Source: Campylobacter jejuni (GTDB lineage Bacteria; Campylobacterota; Campylobacteria; Campylobacterales; Campylobacteraceae). From it: a stretch of 64,000 nucleotides of DNA. The stretch covers positions 34,808 to 98,807 of the forward strand of contig NZ_NFOE01000074.1 in assembly GCF_002179635.1 (NCBI RefSeq), read 5' to 3'. This document shows, one piece after another, positions 1 through 8,347 of this stretch. Made by a program: the position numbers and the translations under genes. Each line of letters starts with the position of its first letter. Within the stretch, counting starts at the first letter, position 1. The notes under the pieces are model-generated. The model was not told the DNA's origin. It searched no databases and saw only the letters and a program-made list of their open reading frames with translations.

Positions 1-303
1 GTCAAAAATATATGCACAAAAGAAAATGGAGAAATCTCTCAAGCAAATGGCAAAGCTAGGGTAAAATCCCCAAGAGCTTTGGCGGTTAAATTTAGTATTT
101 TTATGAATGTTTTTAACAAACCAAATTATGAGATTATTTATATTGATATAAATTATCAAGTTTCTATCGTAGGTAGTCCTGATAAAAAATATCTTTGGAT
201 TTTATCAAGAGAGATTTTAGCAAAAGAGCAAATAAATTCTTTGCTTGAAATAGCCAAGCAAAGAGGTTTTGATACTAGCGATGTGATTTTTGATGAGTAT
301 TAA
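1..303 (+). CDS. blc: Lipocalin family protein Blc, C-terminal part (5' end outside window)
   Basis: The frame is open from base 1 and ends in TAA at 301-303, giving the last 100 residues of a longer protein. The motif YLWILSR followed by an AKQRGFDTSD-type tail matches the C-terminal strand and helix of Blc-type bacterial lipocalins, which are usually outer-membrane lipoproteins that bind lipids. The signal peptide and lipobox would lie upstream of the window. The stop overlaps the stop of the convergent alcohol dehydrogenase gene. C. jejuni has the same blc/adh pair (Cj1547/Cj1548c, from memory). Confidence 0.8.
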   Translation, partial: VKNICTKENGEISQANGKARVKSPRALAVKFSIFMNVFNKPNYEIIYIDINYQVSIVGSPDKKYLWILSREILAKEQINSLLEIAKQRGFDTSDVIFDEY

Positions 304-1382
304 TTTTCTGCACTCATATCGATTACATAGCGGAATTTGGCTTTTCCTGAAGTGAGATTTTCATAAGCTTTGTCAATCTCACTTGGTTTGATGATTTCAA
401 TTTCAGGATAAATTCCATGTTCTAAAGAAAAATCAAGCATTTCTTGAGTTTCTTTAATGCCCCCAATAAGCGAGCCATATACTTTTTTACCTGCTTTAAA
501 TACAAAATGAATGATGTTAATGCTAGGACTTACTTCATGTGGAGGTAATCCTACTATAGCCATCTCGCCACCAAATTTTAACAAATCCATATAAGCTAGT
601 GGATCATAAGGAGTTGGTATGGTAGAGATGATAAGGTCAAATCTTTCTTTTACTACGCTTTTATCTGTACTAGTATAAAAATTACTCACACCCATAGCTA
701 AAGCTTCTGCTTTTTTGTTTTCATTTCTTGCAAAAACACTTACTTTTGCACCCATTTTTACAGCATATTTTACTGCCATCATACCAAGCCCACCAAAACC
801 TGCTACGGCTACACTTGAGCCTTCTTTGATGTTTGAAAATTTAAGCGGTGAGTAGGTAGTAATACCCGCACAAAGTAAAGGTGCTACTTTGTCAAGTGGA
901 GCATTTTTTGGTACATTGATAGCAAATTTTTCACTTACTACGATGTTGTTTGAGTAGCCTCCATAGGTGTTTTCATTATCATGAAATACATCTTTGCAGT
1001 TATAAGTGTAGATGGTTTTACCATTTTCGCAAAATTGTTCTTGAGATTTTTTGCATGCTTCGCACTCTCCGCATGAGTTTACCATGCACCCAACCCCAGC
1101 ATAATCACCTACTTTAAATTTACTCACATTTTCACCCACTGCGATAACTTCTCCTGCTATCTCATGACCAGGTACGCAAGGGTAGGTTGCCTCGCCCCAT
1201 TCGCTTCTTGCGGTGTGAATGTCACTATGGCAAATTCCTGCGTATTTGATAGCGATTAGAATGTCGTTTTTGCCTACTTTATGGCGTGTAAATTCAAAAG
1301 GGGTGAATTTAGAATCCTTGCTAAGCATAGCATAACCTTTGCTTTTAACACGACCATTTTCTAAAAATATTTTTGAGTCCAT
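300..1382 (-). CDS. Zinc-dependent, NADP-type alcohol dehydrogenase (cinnamyl-alcohol/YahK class)
   Basis: A 360-residue cytosolic medium-chain dehydrogenase that should interconvert primary alcohols and aldehydes. Catalytic zinc ligands are visible as C51 (in GICHSD) and H73 (in PGHE). The structural zinc site is C104, C107, C110 and C118. The Rossmann motif GFGGLG is at 205-210. A good ribosome site (AAAGGAG) precedes the ATG. It converges on the lipocalin gene with overlapping stop codons and has its own upstream gap, so it is probably monocistronic. The true substrate cannot be read from sequence. Confidence 0.88.
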   Translation of the reverse strand: MDSKIFLENGRVKSKGYAMLSKDSKFTPFEFTRHKVGKNDILIAIKYAGICHSDIHTARSEWGEATYPCVPGHEIAGEVIAVGENVSKFKVGDYAGVGCMVNSCGECEACKKSQEQFCENGKTIYTYNCKDVFHDNENTYGGYSNNIVVSEKFAINVPKNAPLDKVAPLLCAGITTYSPLKFSNIKEGSSVAVAGFGGLGMMAVKYAVKMGAKVSVFARNENKKAEALAMGVSNFYTSTDKSVVKERFDLIISTIPTPYDPLAYMDLLKFGGEMAIVGLPPHEVSPSINIIHFVFKAGKKVYGSLIGGIKETQEMLDFSLEHGIYPEIEIIKPSEIDKAYENLTSGKAKFRYVIDMSAEN

Positions 1383-1502
1383 TTTCTCTCCTTTGTGATT
1401 TTTGAAATTATATTAAAGCTAGGTTTTTATTGCAATAGGGAAAATAAAGTAAGATACTATACTAAAGGTGAGTAAGTTTGTTTTTTTGAAATAATATAAC
1501 TC

Positions 1503-1527
1503 AACTACCAATAAAAACCCGGTAGTT
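1503..1527. terminator. Inverted repeat between cyclophilin-like gene and adh
   Basis: AACTACC (1503-1509) can pair with GGTAGTT (1521-1527) around an 11-base loop, followed by a T-rich run from about 1532. It lies in the 255-base gap between the end of the cyclophilin-like gene (1638) and the adh start (1382). It could be a weak terminator or an operator. The rest of the gap is AT-rich, with no gene seen. Confidence 0.4.
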
Positions 1528-1637
1528 ATGAATATTTTTTTATATTTTTATTATTTTTTCTCTATATAGTATGTACATCTTTATATCTAAAAGAATGTAT
1601 AATTTTTTCTATATCCAAATAGATTTCAAGTTATATT

Positions 1638-2042
1638 TTATTTTTTTATAATCTTCACTTTGAAATCACCTTTTTGTGCTTTTAATATTTCTAAATCACC
1701 TTGTACTTTACCCAAAAACACCAAATCATCATTTGCCTTCTGTAATTCATAAAAAATACCAATATTTCCCCATGGTGCATAATAAAATAAATCCCCAACT
1801 TGTGGTTTATAGGTGCTATTTCCTTTTGCGTTTAATGTTTGTGGTAAATGAGCAATTTTTTCTTTTTTTGCAAAATCACTAAATTTTAATTCCATAGGTA
1901 AGGTATTGTAAAACTGCTTTGAAGTTTCATTTTCTTCTAAAATTATAAGCAACTCTTTATCGTCAAAAAGTAATTTTATCTGCATTTGTTCCCCTAGTAA
2001 AAAATTAAAACACATTAAACATGAAAACAATATTTTTATCAT
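1638..2042 (-). CDS. Exported cyclophilin-like domain protein
   Basis: A 134-residue protein. The N-terminal hydrophobic stretch (about residues 2-17) looks like a signal peptide, so it should act in the periplasm. The rest resembles the cyclophilin-like_2 fold: LPMELKFSDF near residue 50, then GDLFYYAPWGNIGIFY around 85-100, a hallmark block of that family. The ATG at 2042 is preferred over a TTG two codons upstream because it begins the signal peptide. It follows the decarboxylase gene by 2 bases. Family members are often found next to cupin and carboxymuconolactone decarboxylase genes. Activity unknown. Confidence 0.7.
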   Translation of the reverse strand: MIKILFSCLMCFNFLLGEQMQIKLLFDDKELLIILEENETSKQFYNTLPMELKFSDFAKKEKIAHLPQTLNAKGNSTYKPQVGDLFYYAPWGNIGIFYELQKANDDLVFLGKVQGDLEILKAQKGDFKVKIIKK

Positions 2043-2044
2043 AA

Positions 2045-2914
2045 TCAAGCCTTTAGAGTAAGGTTGTCAAGTACTACAATAGCGTTTAATGCCTTTGGAT
2101 AGCCGATGTAAGGGATAAGTGCAGCTATGATATCTAGCAAATCTTCTCTACTTTGGCTCATATTAATATTCCCTTGCATATGAGCTTTTACTTGATTATC
2201 AGCTCCACCAAGTGAGATTAGATACACCAAGGTTAAAAGTTCTCTAGTTTTCAAATCAAGTCCATTTCTTGTGTAATAGTCTCCAAAGCAATTTGCACTT
2301 AAAAAATCATTTATAAAGTTTTTATCCTTAGGGGTAGATTCTATCATTTTAGTGATATTTACCTCGCCAAAAATCATATTTTGTATTTCTTTACCTTTTG
2401 TTTTACGATTAGATTTTGTAGTTGTACCTTGCGACTTTAAAGGCAGAGTAATATTTAACTCTTTAAATATATCATTACAAAGACTTAAAAAATCAAGTAC
2501 CCTAGCAAAACCTATATAAGGTGTGGCTTGATAGATTATTTCTTTAATCTTAATAGGATCTACCTCATTTTTAATCGCCGCTTTAAGTAAAATTCCAAAT
2601 TCTATTTTTCCACCCACTGCTAAAGTAGAAGCAAGTGTGATTAAAAAATATTTTTCTTTATCTAAATTTGCCTTTACAAAACTTTCGCCAAAAGTAAAAT
2701 TAATGTGGTTGGTAAAATATTCTTTATCATTTTGTATAAGTGTCAAATTCTCTGTTTTTCCAAAAAATTTCTCAAAAATTTCTTTTGCTTTTTGTGTTAA
2801 TTGCATGGTTTTTTCCTTAGTAGTTTTTAAAGTTTGCGAAAAAATCGTGTTAGATATTGCACTCAAAAATATAAAAGTTTTTATACTTAAATTTAAAAAG
2901 TTTCTACGTTTCAT
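2045..2914 (-). CDS. Exported carboxymuconolactone decarboxylase (CMD/AhpD-like) family protein, two CMD domains
   Basis: A 289-residue protein with two CMD-like helical domains, about residues 50-140 and 180-285. Each carries the YIGxxxALxxL-type ending (PYIGFARVLDFL and PYIGYPKALNAI). The second has the family block LLTLVYLISLGGADNQVKAH. The AhpD-type CxxC redox pair is not visible, so a gamma-CMD-like role is likelier than a peroxidase reductant. The N-terminus MKRRNFLNLS followed by a hydrophobic stretch looks like a Tat or Sec signal, unusual for this normally cytosolic family. It sits between the cupin and cyclophilin-like genes, probably as one operon. Confidence 0.75.
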   Translation of the reverse strand: MKRRNFLNLSIKTFIFLSAISNTIFSQTLKTTKEKTMQLTQKAKEIFEKFFGKTENLTLIQNDKEYFTNHINFTFGESFVKANLDKEKYFLITLASTLAVGGKIEFGILLKAAIKNEVDPIKIKEIIYQATPYIGFARVLDFLSLCNDIFKELNITLPLKSQGTTTKSNRKTKGKEIQNMIFGEVNITKMIESTPKDKNFINDFLSANCFGDYYTRNGLDLKTRELLTLVYLISLGGADNQVKAHMQGNINMSQSREDLLDIIAALIPYIGYPKALNAIVVLDNLTLKA

Positions 2915-2954
2915 TTTTAAAATTTATCATATATTTGTAGAGATTTTATAAGCT

Positions 2955-3455
2955 TTACTCTTGCTTTCTTGCCTCTTTGAGTGCATTCTTATACTCTTCA
3001 TCGCTAACTAATTCCAACCATTCTACATTTCTACCATCGATTTCACTTGTGAGTGCTATATGCACCCCTTTACTTGTATTCGTTGCTCCGTGGAAATGCT
3101 TTACTCCAATTGGACAGCTTATAACATCACCTTTTTTGGCTATTACAGCTTTTTGACCTGGTACTTTTGTAATAATTTCTCCTTCTGTTACGATTAAAGT
3201 TTGTCCTTTTGGATGGGTATGCCAAGCACTTCTGGCATTTTTGCTAAATTCTACTAAGCCACCACTAAAATCTCTCCATCCATTTGCTTTGAACATCATA
3301 TGTATTTTAACATCACCACTAAAGATTTTAGAATCTCCTTTAAAGCTTTCATATTTTCCGGATTTTTCTATAGTTTGCATGTTTTCTCCTTTGTATGTTT
3401 GATTAGCAAATGTTAAAGTGACACTTGCAAGTGTTAAAAATAGAATTTTTTGCAT
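2955..3455 (-). CDS. Exported cupin-domain protein
   Basis: A 166-residue protein with an N-terminal signal peptide (MQKILFLTLASVTLTFA). It has a single cupin barrel. The metal-ligand motif 1 is WHTHPKGQTLIVTEGE and motif 2 is GVKHFHGAT, which place three or more histidines at the metal site. This type of cupin commonly partners CMD proteins, as here. Substrate is unknown. It lies 36 bases after the moeA stop, so it may be the tail of the moaD-moaE-moeA transcript or have its own promoter. Confidence 0.78.
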   Translation of the reverse strand: MQKILFLTLASVTLTFANQTYKGENMQTIEKSGKYESFKGDSKIFSGDVKIHMMFKANGWRDFSGGLVEFSKNARSAWHTHPKGQTLIVTEGEIITKVPGQKAVIAKKGDVISCPIGVKHFHGATNTSKGVHIALTSEIDGRNVEWLELVSDEEYKNALKEARKQE

Positions 3456-3491
3456 ATTCGCTCCTTATTTATAATAAATAAAATAGTTAAT

Positions 3492-4673
3492 TTAAGGCAT
3501 TAAAACAATATCCACTAAATCATTTTCTTTTATATCATCATTTACTATCATAAGTGCAGCTTTGTGGTTAAGGTTGTTGATGATAGCGCTTGAGCCTTGT
3601 TTTTTGCCTTTTAAATTGGCATAAATTTTTCCATCTTTAAATTCTACATTACAAGCTACAAATTCTAAATGTGGACTTTTTTTCTTATAGTCAGTATTTG
3701 CAAATGCCTTAAATACATAGTCTTTTTCTTGTAAAAGCCAAGCATTTAAAAGTTCTCTTACATATAAATTAAACATCACCATAGCCGAGTACGGAAAACC
3801 CGGTAGAGCAAAGATGAATTTATCTTCAAATTTGGCTATTTTGATGTGTTTGCCAGGCTTTACATCGACTTTATCTATGATGATTTCATACTCTTTAACA
3901 GCTTGCTTTAAAAAGTCAAAATCCCCCATGGAAACTCCACCAGTGGTGACTAAAATATCACACGCATTAAGTGCTTGTTTTAAAACACTCGGGGTTTTTT
4001 GTATATCATCTTTTAAAAGTGGAAAAATTCTAGCTTCAGCACCAAGTTTTTTTGCCATATTAGCTATGGCTACATGGTTTGATGAGCGAATTTGTGCAGG
4101 GTGTTCTAAACTTTCGCCTAAGTCTTTGATTTCACTTCCACTACTTAGCACACCTATGATAGGTTTAGCAAAAACGCTAATGTGAAAGTGTCCAAGCTCG
4201 GCTAAAAGTGCTATCTCGCTATAGCCTAGCTTTGTGCCTTTTGTGAGTAAAATTTCACCCTCGGTGTAGCTCTCTCCCACCTTTCTCACAGCAAAGCCTT
4301 GTGGAATTTTTTCTTTTATATAAACCACACCGTTTTTAACCTCAACTTTTTCCACAGGCACTAAGGTATCACAACCCTCACTCATTAAAGAGCCTGTAAA
4401 GGTTTTAACGCATTCTTTATTTTGTATTTTAAAGCTTGGGAAAATTCCAGCAGGCACTTCGCCTATGATAGACAAAGGCTCATCTTGCTCGCTAAATTTG
4501 ATCGCATAACCATCCATAGAAGCAGTAGGAAATTGAGGGTTGTTAGTAGAAGCTTTGATGTCTATGGCTAAAATTCTATCTAAGCACTGTGTTAAAGCAA
4601 TGTTTTCTATCTTTTCATATGTTTGTATGTGTGAATGAAGTATGTCTAAACTTTGGCTATAAGAAGTTAGCAT
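3492..4673 (-). CDS. moeA: Molybdopterin molybdenumtransferase MoeA
   Basis: A 393-residue cytosolic enzyme that inserts molybdate into adenylated molybdopterin, the last common step of Moco synthesis. Visible family blocks are PQFPTASMDGYA near residue 46, the TGSLMSEG segment near 92, the SSGSEIKDLG segment, the VTTGGVSMGDFDF block (MoCF-like domain) and LPGFPYSAMVMF. Length matches the family. It is separated from moaE by one base, and moaE from moaD by 3, so the three form one Moco operon. The Mo/W enzyme formate dehydrogenase is encoded nearby at 10417. Confidence 0.93.
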   Translation of the reverse strand: MLTSYSQSLDILHSHIQTYEKIENIALTQCLDRILAIDIKASTNNPQFPTASMDGYAIKFSEQDEPLSIIGEVPAGIFPSFKIQNKECVKTFTGSLMSEGCDTLVPVEKVEVKNGVVYIKEKIPQGFAVRKVGESYTEGEILLTKGTKLGYSEIALLAELGHFHISVFAKPIIGVLSSGSEIKDLGESLEHPAQIRSSNHVAIANMAKKLGAEARIFPLLKDDIQKTPSVLKQALNACDILVTTGGVSMGDFDFLKQAVKEYEIIIDKVDVKPGKHIKIAKFEDKFIFALPGFPYSAMVMFNLYVRELLNAWLLQEKDYVFKAFANTDYKKKSPHLEFVACNVEFKDGKIYANLKGKKQGSSAIINNLNHKAALMIVNDDIKENDLVDIVLMP

Positions 4674-4674
4674 T

Positions 4675-5121
4675 TTAGTCCTTAGTGCTTAAAATTCCTG
4701 CTCCTTGAAGTTTCAAAGAGCGTTCTTTGGCATAAATTTTTTCACCATTAATGATATCATATTTCCATATAGGCGCACTTGCTTTAAAATCTTCTACAAA
4801 ATCATTAATTAGTTTTAATCCTAATTTTCTTTGCTTACTTAAAACCCCAGCAAAATAAGAACTCTCATGCACCTTAACCTCGCCGATAGAGTGAGCAAAC
4901 ATCAAACTTACATTTTCATTTGCAAGTTTTTGACACCACTTTTCAAACCAAGTTTTTAATAAAGGCTCATATATATCAAAACTCAAAGCTTCAATCTCAT
5001 CTTCAGCCCTCACTATACCACAAAATGTGATCAAAGCTCCGCAGTTTTTATCTTTAGCATATTCATACCATCTAGCATAAATGCTAGGAATTTCTAAGGC
5101 TCCTTGATGTAATTCAAACAT
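4675..5121 (-). CDS. moaE: Molybdopterin synthase catalytic subunit MoaE
   Basis: A 148-residue large subunit of molybdopterin synthase, which transfers sulfur from MoaD thiocarboxylate to cyclic pyranopterin monophosphate. Family signatures include GALITFCGIVR near residue 30, HSIGEVKVHE, and KASAPIWKYD near residue 117 containing the catalytic lysine region. It sits directly between moaD and moeA. Confidence 0.93.
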   Translation of the reverse strand: MFELHQGALEIPSIYARWYEYAKDKNCGALITFCGIVRAEDEIEALSFDIYEPLLKTWFEKWCQKLANENVSLMFAHSIGEVKVHESSYFAGVLSKQRKLGLKLINDFVEDFKASAPIWKYDIINGEKIYAKERSLKLQGAGILSTKD

Positions 5122-5124
5122 AAC

Positions 5125-5346
5125 TCATCCTCCACAAACCGGTGGTAATAAACAAATTTTATCCCCATCTTTTAAGGTAGTTTCATCATCAAAAACCATT
5201 TCATCATTTAAGGCAACTGCACAAAGATCAAGCCATTCTTTTAAGCTTTCATCTTGTCCTAAAATTGCTTTTAATTCTTTAAGATTGCTTACATTTAGTT
5301 CTAAGCTTTCTTTGTTAATTGGCCCTAGAAATTCAACTTTTACCAT
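5125..5346 (-). CDS. moaD: Molybdopterin synthase sulfur carrier subunit MoaD
   Basis: A 73-residue ubiquitin-like protein ending in Gly-Gly (PPVCGG), the tail that is adenylated and thiocarboxylated. The hydrophobic block DGDKICLLPPVCGG is typical of MoaD. It starts 11 bases after the cueO stop, so the Moco genes could be read from the cueO promoter. C. jejuni has the same order, Cj1516-Cj1519 (recalled). Confidence 0.92.
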   Translation of the reverse strand: MVKVEFLGPINKESLELNVSNLKELKAILGQDESLKEWLDLCAVALNDEMVFDDETTLKDGDKICLLPPVCGG

Positions 5347-5357
5347 TTTTTTTACCT

Positions 5358-6902
5358 TTATTCTTTGATTTTTAAAATTCCCATCATTCCAAGATCTTCA
5401 TGCTCTAAAATATGGCAGTGAAACATTCTAATACCGGTAAATTTTTGACTCATTCTAAGTCTTAATTCTTCTCCAGGTTTTACATTAATCGTATCTTGCA
5501 ATGCTCTGAATTTTGCTTTTGTTATTTTACCCTTAAATTTAGAAGATATGAGTTCAAATTGTGTTCCGTGTATATGGAAAGGATGATCCATATGCGATTT
5601 GTTTTTTACTACCCATTCTTCTACCTCATTTAATTTTGAGGTTAAATCCGTTCTATTCATATCAAATGTTTTACCATTGATTAAAAACATAGAAGCAAGG
5701 CTTTTTTTGATTTCTTCTTCACTTTTTTTACTAATACCATGCATTTGCATATGATCTTCATTCATAATCACTTCTTTAAAGCTTGTAGCTTCTTTTAAAG
5801 GTGGAAATTCGCGTAATTTTTCCGGTATGTTTTCTATAGTTTTTTCTATTTTAAGATCAGCTAACATAAGAGTGTAAGGTTTTTCTTTAACAAGCATTTT
5901 ATCGCGGTCATAATAAGTACTTTCAAGTTTAAAATCGCCCTTACTTGCTTTGATTAGCACTTCTACTCTTGAAGCGGGACTTAAAAATAACTCATCTAAC
6001 TCAACACCTTTTTCTATAAGCCCTCCATCAGTTCCTACTAAAATAAATTTAGCACCTTTAATGCGTAAATTTAAATATCTTGCCGCACAAAAATTATAAA
6101 TACGAATTCTTTGAGCTTTGTCAAGTGTTATTTTTGGCTTTAATTGTCCATTAATAAGAACTAAATTTCCTTCTCTACCATTTAGCCAATCAAATAAATT
6201 ATTATCAGGAATTTGTGCGTTTTCATCTAAACGCAAATCACTAATCACCCAATCTTGTTCTTGTAAATGCGACAACGCGTCTTTTTTGGCTTTTACTACA
6301 AACACCCCTGCTAAGCCTTTATAAACTTGCTTTGCTGTGGTGTAGTGTGGGTGTGGATGATACCAGTAAGTTCCTGCTGAATTTTCTCCAAGTTTAAAGC
6401 GATAAATTCTTTCTCTGCCAGGCATGATAGGATCGTGTGGGTTGCCATCTTGCTCAGGTGGTATGTCAAGTCCATGCCAGTGGATAGTAGTTGGCTCTTT
6501 TAAACTATTTTTTACCAAAATTTCCACAGTATCACCTTCATAAACTTCTATTTTAGGTCCAGGTATAGAGCCATTGTAAGTAAAGCATTTTGTTTTTTTA
6601 CCTTTAATAAGTTCTATTTGACTTTCTTTGATTTCTATACTTGATCTAAAGAAATTTTTCTTTGTACTTGTGTTTTTTAGAAGTTTTAAATTTGCTAATG
6701 TTTGTCCGCTAGGAAAGTCTTTTTCATCGAGTAGTTTAATGTTTGGATTTTCTAGTTTTATAAAAGAAGTATTGATTTCTTTTACATCTTTTTGTGTATG
6801 TTTTGAGTGCATATTATGATGAGAATGATCTCCCATTGCATAAGCACTGCTAATACTTGCTAAACCTAAAGCATTAAATTTTAAAAATAACCTTCTGTTC
6901 AT
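5358..6902 (-). CDS. cueO: Periplasmic multicopper oxidase CueO/CopA-like
   Basis: A 514-residue copper oxidase that probably protects the periplasm by oxidising Cu(I). The N-terminus NRRLFLKF plus a hydrophobic stretch is a Tat signal, and a His/Met-rich patch follows (GDHSHHNMHSKH). All four copper motifs are visible: TTIHWHGL, GTYWYHPHPHY, HPFHIHGTQFEL and the type-1/type-3 motif HCHILEHEDLGMM. A small Met-rich stretch (EDHMQMHG, near residue 380) lies where CueO has its methionine-rich insert. It is transcribed divergently from nspC, with a TATAAT-type -10 on the minus strand at 6942-6947. Confidence 0.92.
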   Translation of the reverse strand: MNRRLFLKFNALGLASISSAYAMGDHSHHNMHSKHTQKDVKEINTSFIKLENPNIKLLDEKDFPSGQTLANLKLLKNTSTKKNFFRSSIEIKESQIELIKGKKTKCFTYNGSIPGPKIEVYEGDTVEILVKNSLKEPTTIHWHGLDIPPEQDGNPHDPIMPGRERIYRFKLGENSAGTYWYHPHPHYTTAKQVYKGLAGVFVVKAKKDALSHLQEQDWVISDLRLDENAQIPDNNLFDWLNGREGNLVLINGQLKPKITLDKAQRIRIYNFCAARYLNLRIKGAKFILVGTDGGLIEKGVELDELFLSPASRVEVLIKASKGDFKLESTYYDRDKMLVKEKPYTLMLADLKIEKTIENIPEKLREFPPLKEATSFKEVIMNEDHMQMHGISKKSEEEIKKSLASMFLINGKTFDMNRTDLTSKLNEVEEWVVKNKSHMDHPFHIHGTQFELISSKFKGKITKAKFRALQDTINVKPGEELRLRMSQKFTGIRMFHCHILEHEDLGMMGILKIKE

Positions 6903-6941
6903 TAAATTTTCACTCCTAAATTAATTTTGATTTGGATTTTG

Positions 6942-6947
6942 ATTATA
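6942..6947 (-). promoter_or_regulatory. -10 element for cueO
   Basis: On the minus strand this reads TATAAT, 40 bases upstream of the cueO ATG and in the 145-base divergent gap with nspC. No clear -35 is present, as usual for Campylobacter sigma-70 promoters. No copper-regulator operator was recognised. Confidence 0.5.
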
Positions 6948-6987
6948 ACTATTATTTGATTAATGATGGTAAATTATAAAAACAAGA

Positions 6988-6993
6988 TATAAT
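6988..6993 (+). promoter_or_regulatory. -10 element for nspC
   Basis: TATAAT preceded by AT-rich sequence, 54 bases before the nspC ATG. The leader carries AAGGA just before the start. It is the plus-strand partner of the cueO promoter in the same gap. Confidence 0.5.
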
Positions 6994-7047
6994 TTTAATA
7001 TGATTTGTTATACAAGTGGTTTTAAATTAAAAAATTAAGGACAAATA

Positions 7048-8211
7048 ATGCTAATTAAAAATCATCTAGATAAAGACTTTCAAACCCCTGCTTATATTTT
7101 AGAAGAAGACAAGCTTAGAAAAAATTGTGAGCTTTTGGCTAAAGTGAGCGAGCAAAGTGGAGCAAAAGTTTTGCTTGCCCTAAAGGGTTTTGCTTTTTCA
7201 GGTGCTATGGATATAGTGGGCGAGTATTTATCAGGTTGTACTTGTAGCGGGCTTTGGGAAGCTAAATTTGCAAAAGAATATATGAACAAAGAAATTCATA
7301 CTTTTTCACCTGCTTTTAAAGATGATGAAATAGATGAAATCATAGATCTTTCACACCATATAGTATTTAACTCTTTTAATCAGTTTAAAAAATTTAAAGA
7401 TAAAGCAAGCCACAAATTTCTTGGTTTGCGTTGTAATCCAGAGCTTTCAGTGGCTCCAAAAGAACTTTATAATCCTTGTGGTAGATTTTCAAGATTAGGA
7501 ATTCGTGCGATTGATTTTGAAAATGAAGATTTAAGTGCCTTAAGTGGGCTTCATTTTCATGCTTTATGTGAAGAAAGTGCACATTCTTTAGAGCTTGTGT
7601 TAAATGCTTTTGAAGCTAAATTTTCAAAATTTATTAAAAATATGAAATGGGTTAATTTTGGCGGGGGTCATCACATTACAAAAGAAGGCTATGACACGCA
7701 AAAACTAATTGATCTTTGTAAAAAATTTAGCGATAAATATGGAGTGCAAGTGTATCTTGAGCCAGGTGAGGCTGTGGGTTGGCAGTGTGGAACTTTAGTT
7801 GCAAGTGTGATAGACATAGTAGAAAATGAGAAAAAAATAGCTATTTTAGATACTTCAAGCGAAGCTCATATGCCAGATACTATCATCATGCCTTATACAA
7901 GCGAGGTTTTAAATGCTAGAATTTTATCAAGTCGTGATGGGGAAAAATATAGCGAGTTAAAAGAAAATGAATTTGCTTATTTACTTGGTGGTAATACTTG
8001 CCTAGCAGGAGATATCATGGGTGAGTATGCTTTTACTCAAGAGTTAAAAATAGGACAAAAAATAGTATTTTTAGATCAAATTCATTATTCTATAGTTAAA
8101 AACACCACTTTTAATGGAGTAAGACTTCCAAATTTAATGTTCTTGGATAAGAATGAAAATTTATCTATGGTAAGAGAATTTGGCTATGAAAATTATTCAA
8201 AAAGAAACTAA
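7048..8211 (+). CDS. nspC: Carboxynorspermidine decarboxylase NspC
   Basis: A 387-residue PLP-dependent decarboxylase of the alanine racemase-like fold that makes spermidine or norspermidine from the carboxy precursor. The PLP lysine lies in LLALKGFAFSG near residue 45. Further signatures are FSRLGI, GLHFHALCE, NFGGGHHIT and a C-terminal LLGGNTCLAGD segment with the cysteine that completes the active site of the partner subunit. This alternative route is the usual spermidine pathway of Campylobacter. It is transcribed alone, divergent from cueO. The 136 bases after it are AT-rich and contain an inverted repeat before fdhC. Confidence 0.93.
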   Translation: MLIKNHLDKDFQTPAYILEEDKLRKNCELLAKVSEQSGAKVLLALKGFAFSGAMDIVGEYLSGCTCSGLWEAKFAKEYMNKEIHTFSPAFKDDEIDEIIDLSHHIVFNSFNQFKKFKDKASHKFLGLRCNPELSVAPKELYNPCGRFSRLGIRAIDFENEDLSALSGLHFHALCEESAHSLELVLNAFEAKFSKFIKNMKWVNFGGGHHITKEGYDTQKLIDLCKKFSDKYGVQVYLEPGEAVGWQCGTLVASVIDIVENEKKIAILDTSSEAHMPDTIIMPYTSEVLNARILSSRDGEKYSELKENEFAYLLGGNTCLAGDIMGEYAFTQELKIGQKIVFLDQIHYSIVKNTTFNGVRLPNLMFLDKNENLSMVREFGYENYSKRN

Positions 8212-8306
8212 AAATTGAGTTTTTTTGTAGTTTTTTGCAAATTTATGTTTTTTAAATAAAACTTTTTTTAAAATAAAAATGGAAACTGAAAATTAACAAA
8301 ACTACA

Positions 8307-8327
8307 ACGCTAAGCTTTTTCTAGCGT
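8307..8327. promoter_or_regulatory. Inverted repeat just upstream of fdhC
   Basis: ACGCTA (8307-8312) and TAGCGT (8322-8327) flank a 9-base centre and end 20 bases before the fdhC ATG. It could be an operator (ModE-type sites are also CGCTA/TAGCG-like palindromes, from memory) or an mRNA hairpin near the ribosome site. Which one is not decided by sequence. Confidence 0.35.
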
Positions 8328-8347
8328 GTAATGTTTAGGAGTAATTT

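Noticed and set aside
2637..2951. 104-codon open frame antisense to the CMD gene
   Set aside because: It lies opposite a well-supported coding frame, and its Phe/Lys/Val-rich product is typical of an antisense shadow.
1383..6902. CRISPR array or cas genes beside the Moco operon, as in C. jejuni
   Set aside because: No regularly spaced repeats or Cas motifs are present; ordinary genes fill the interval.
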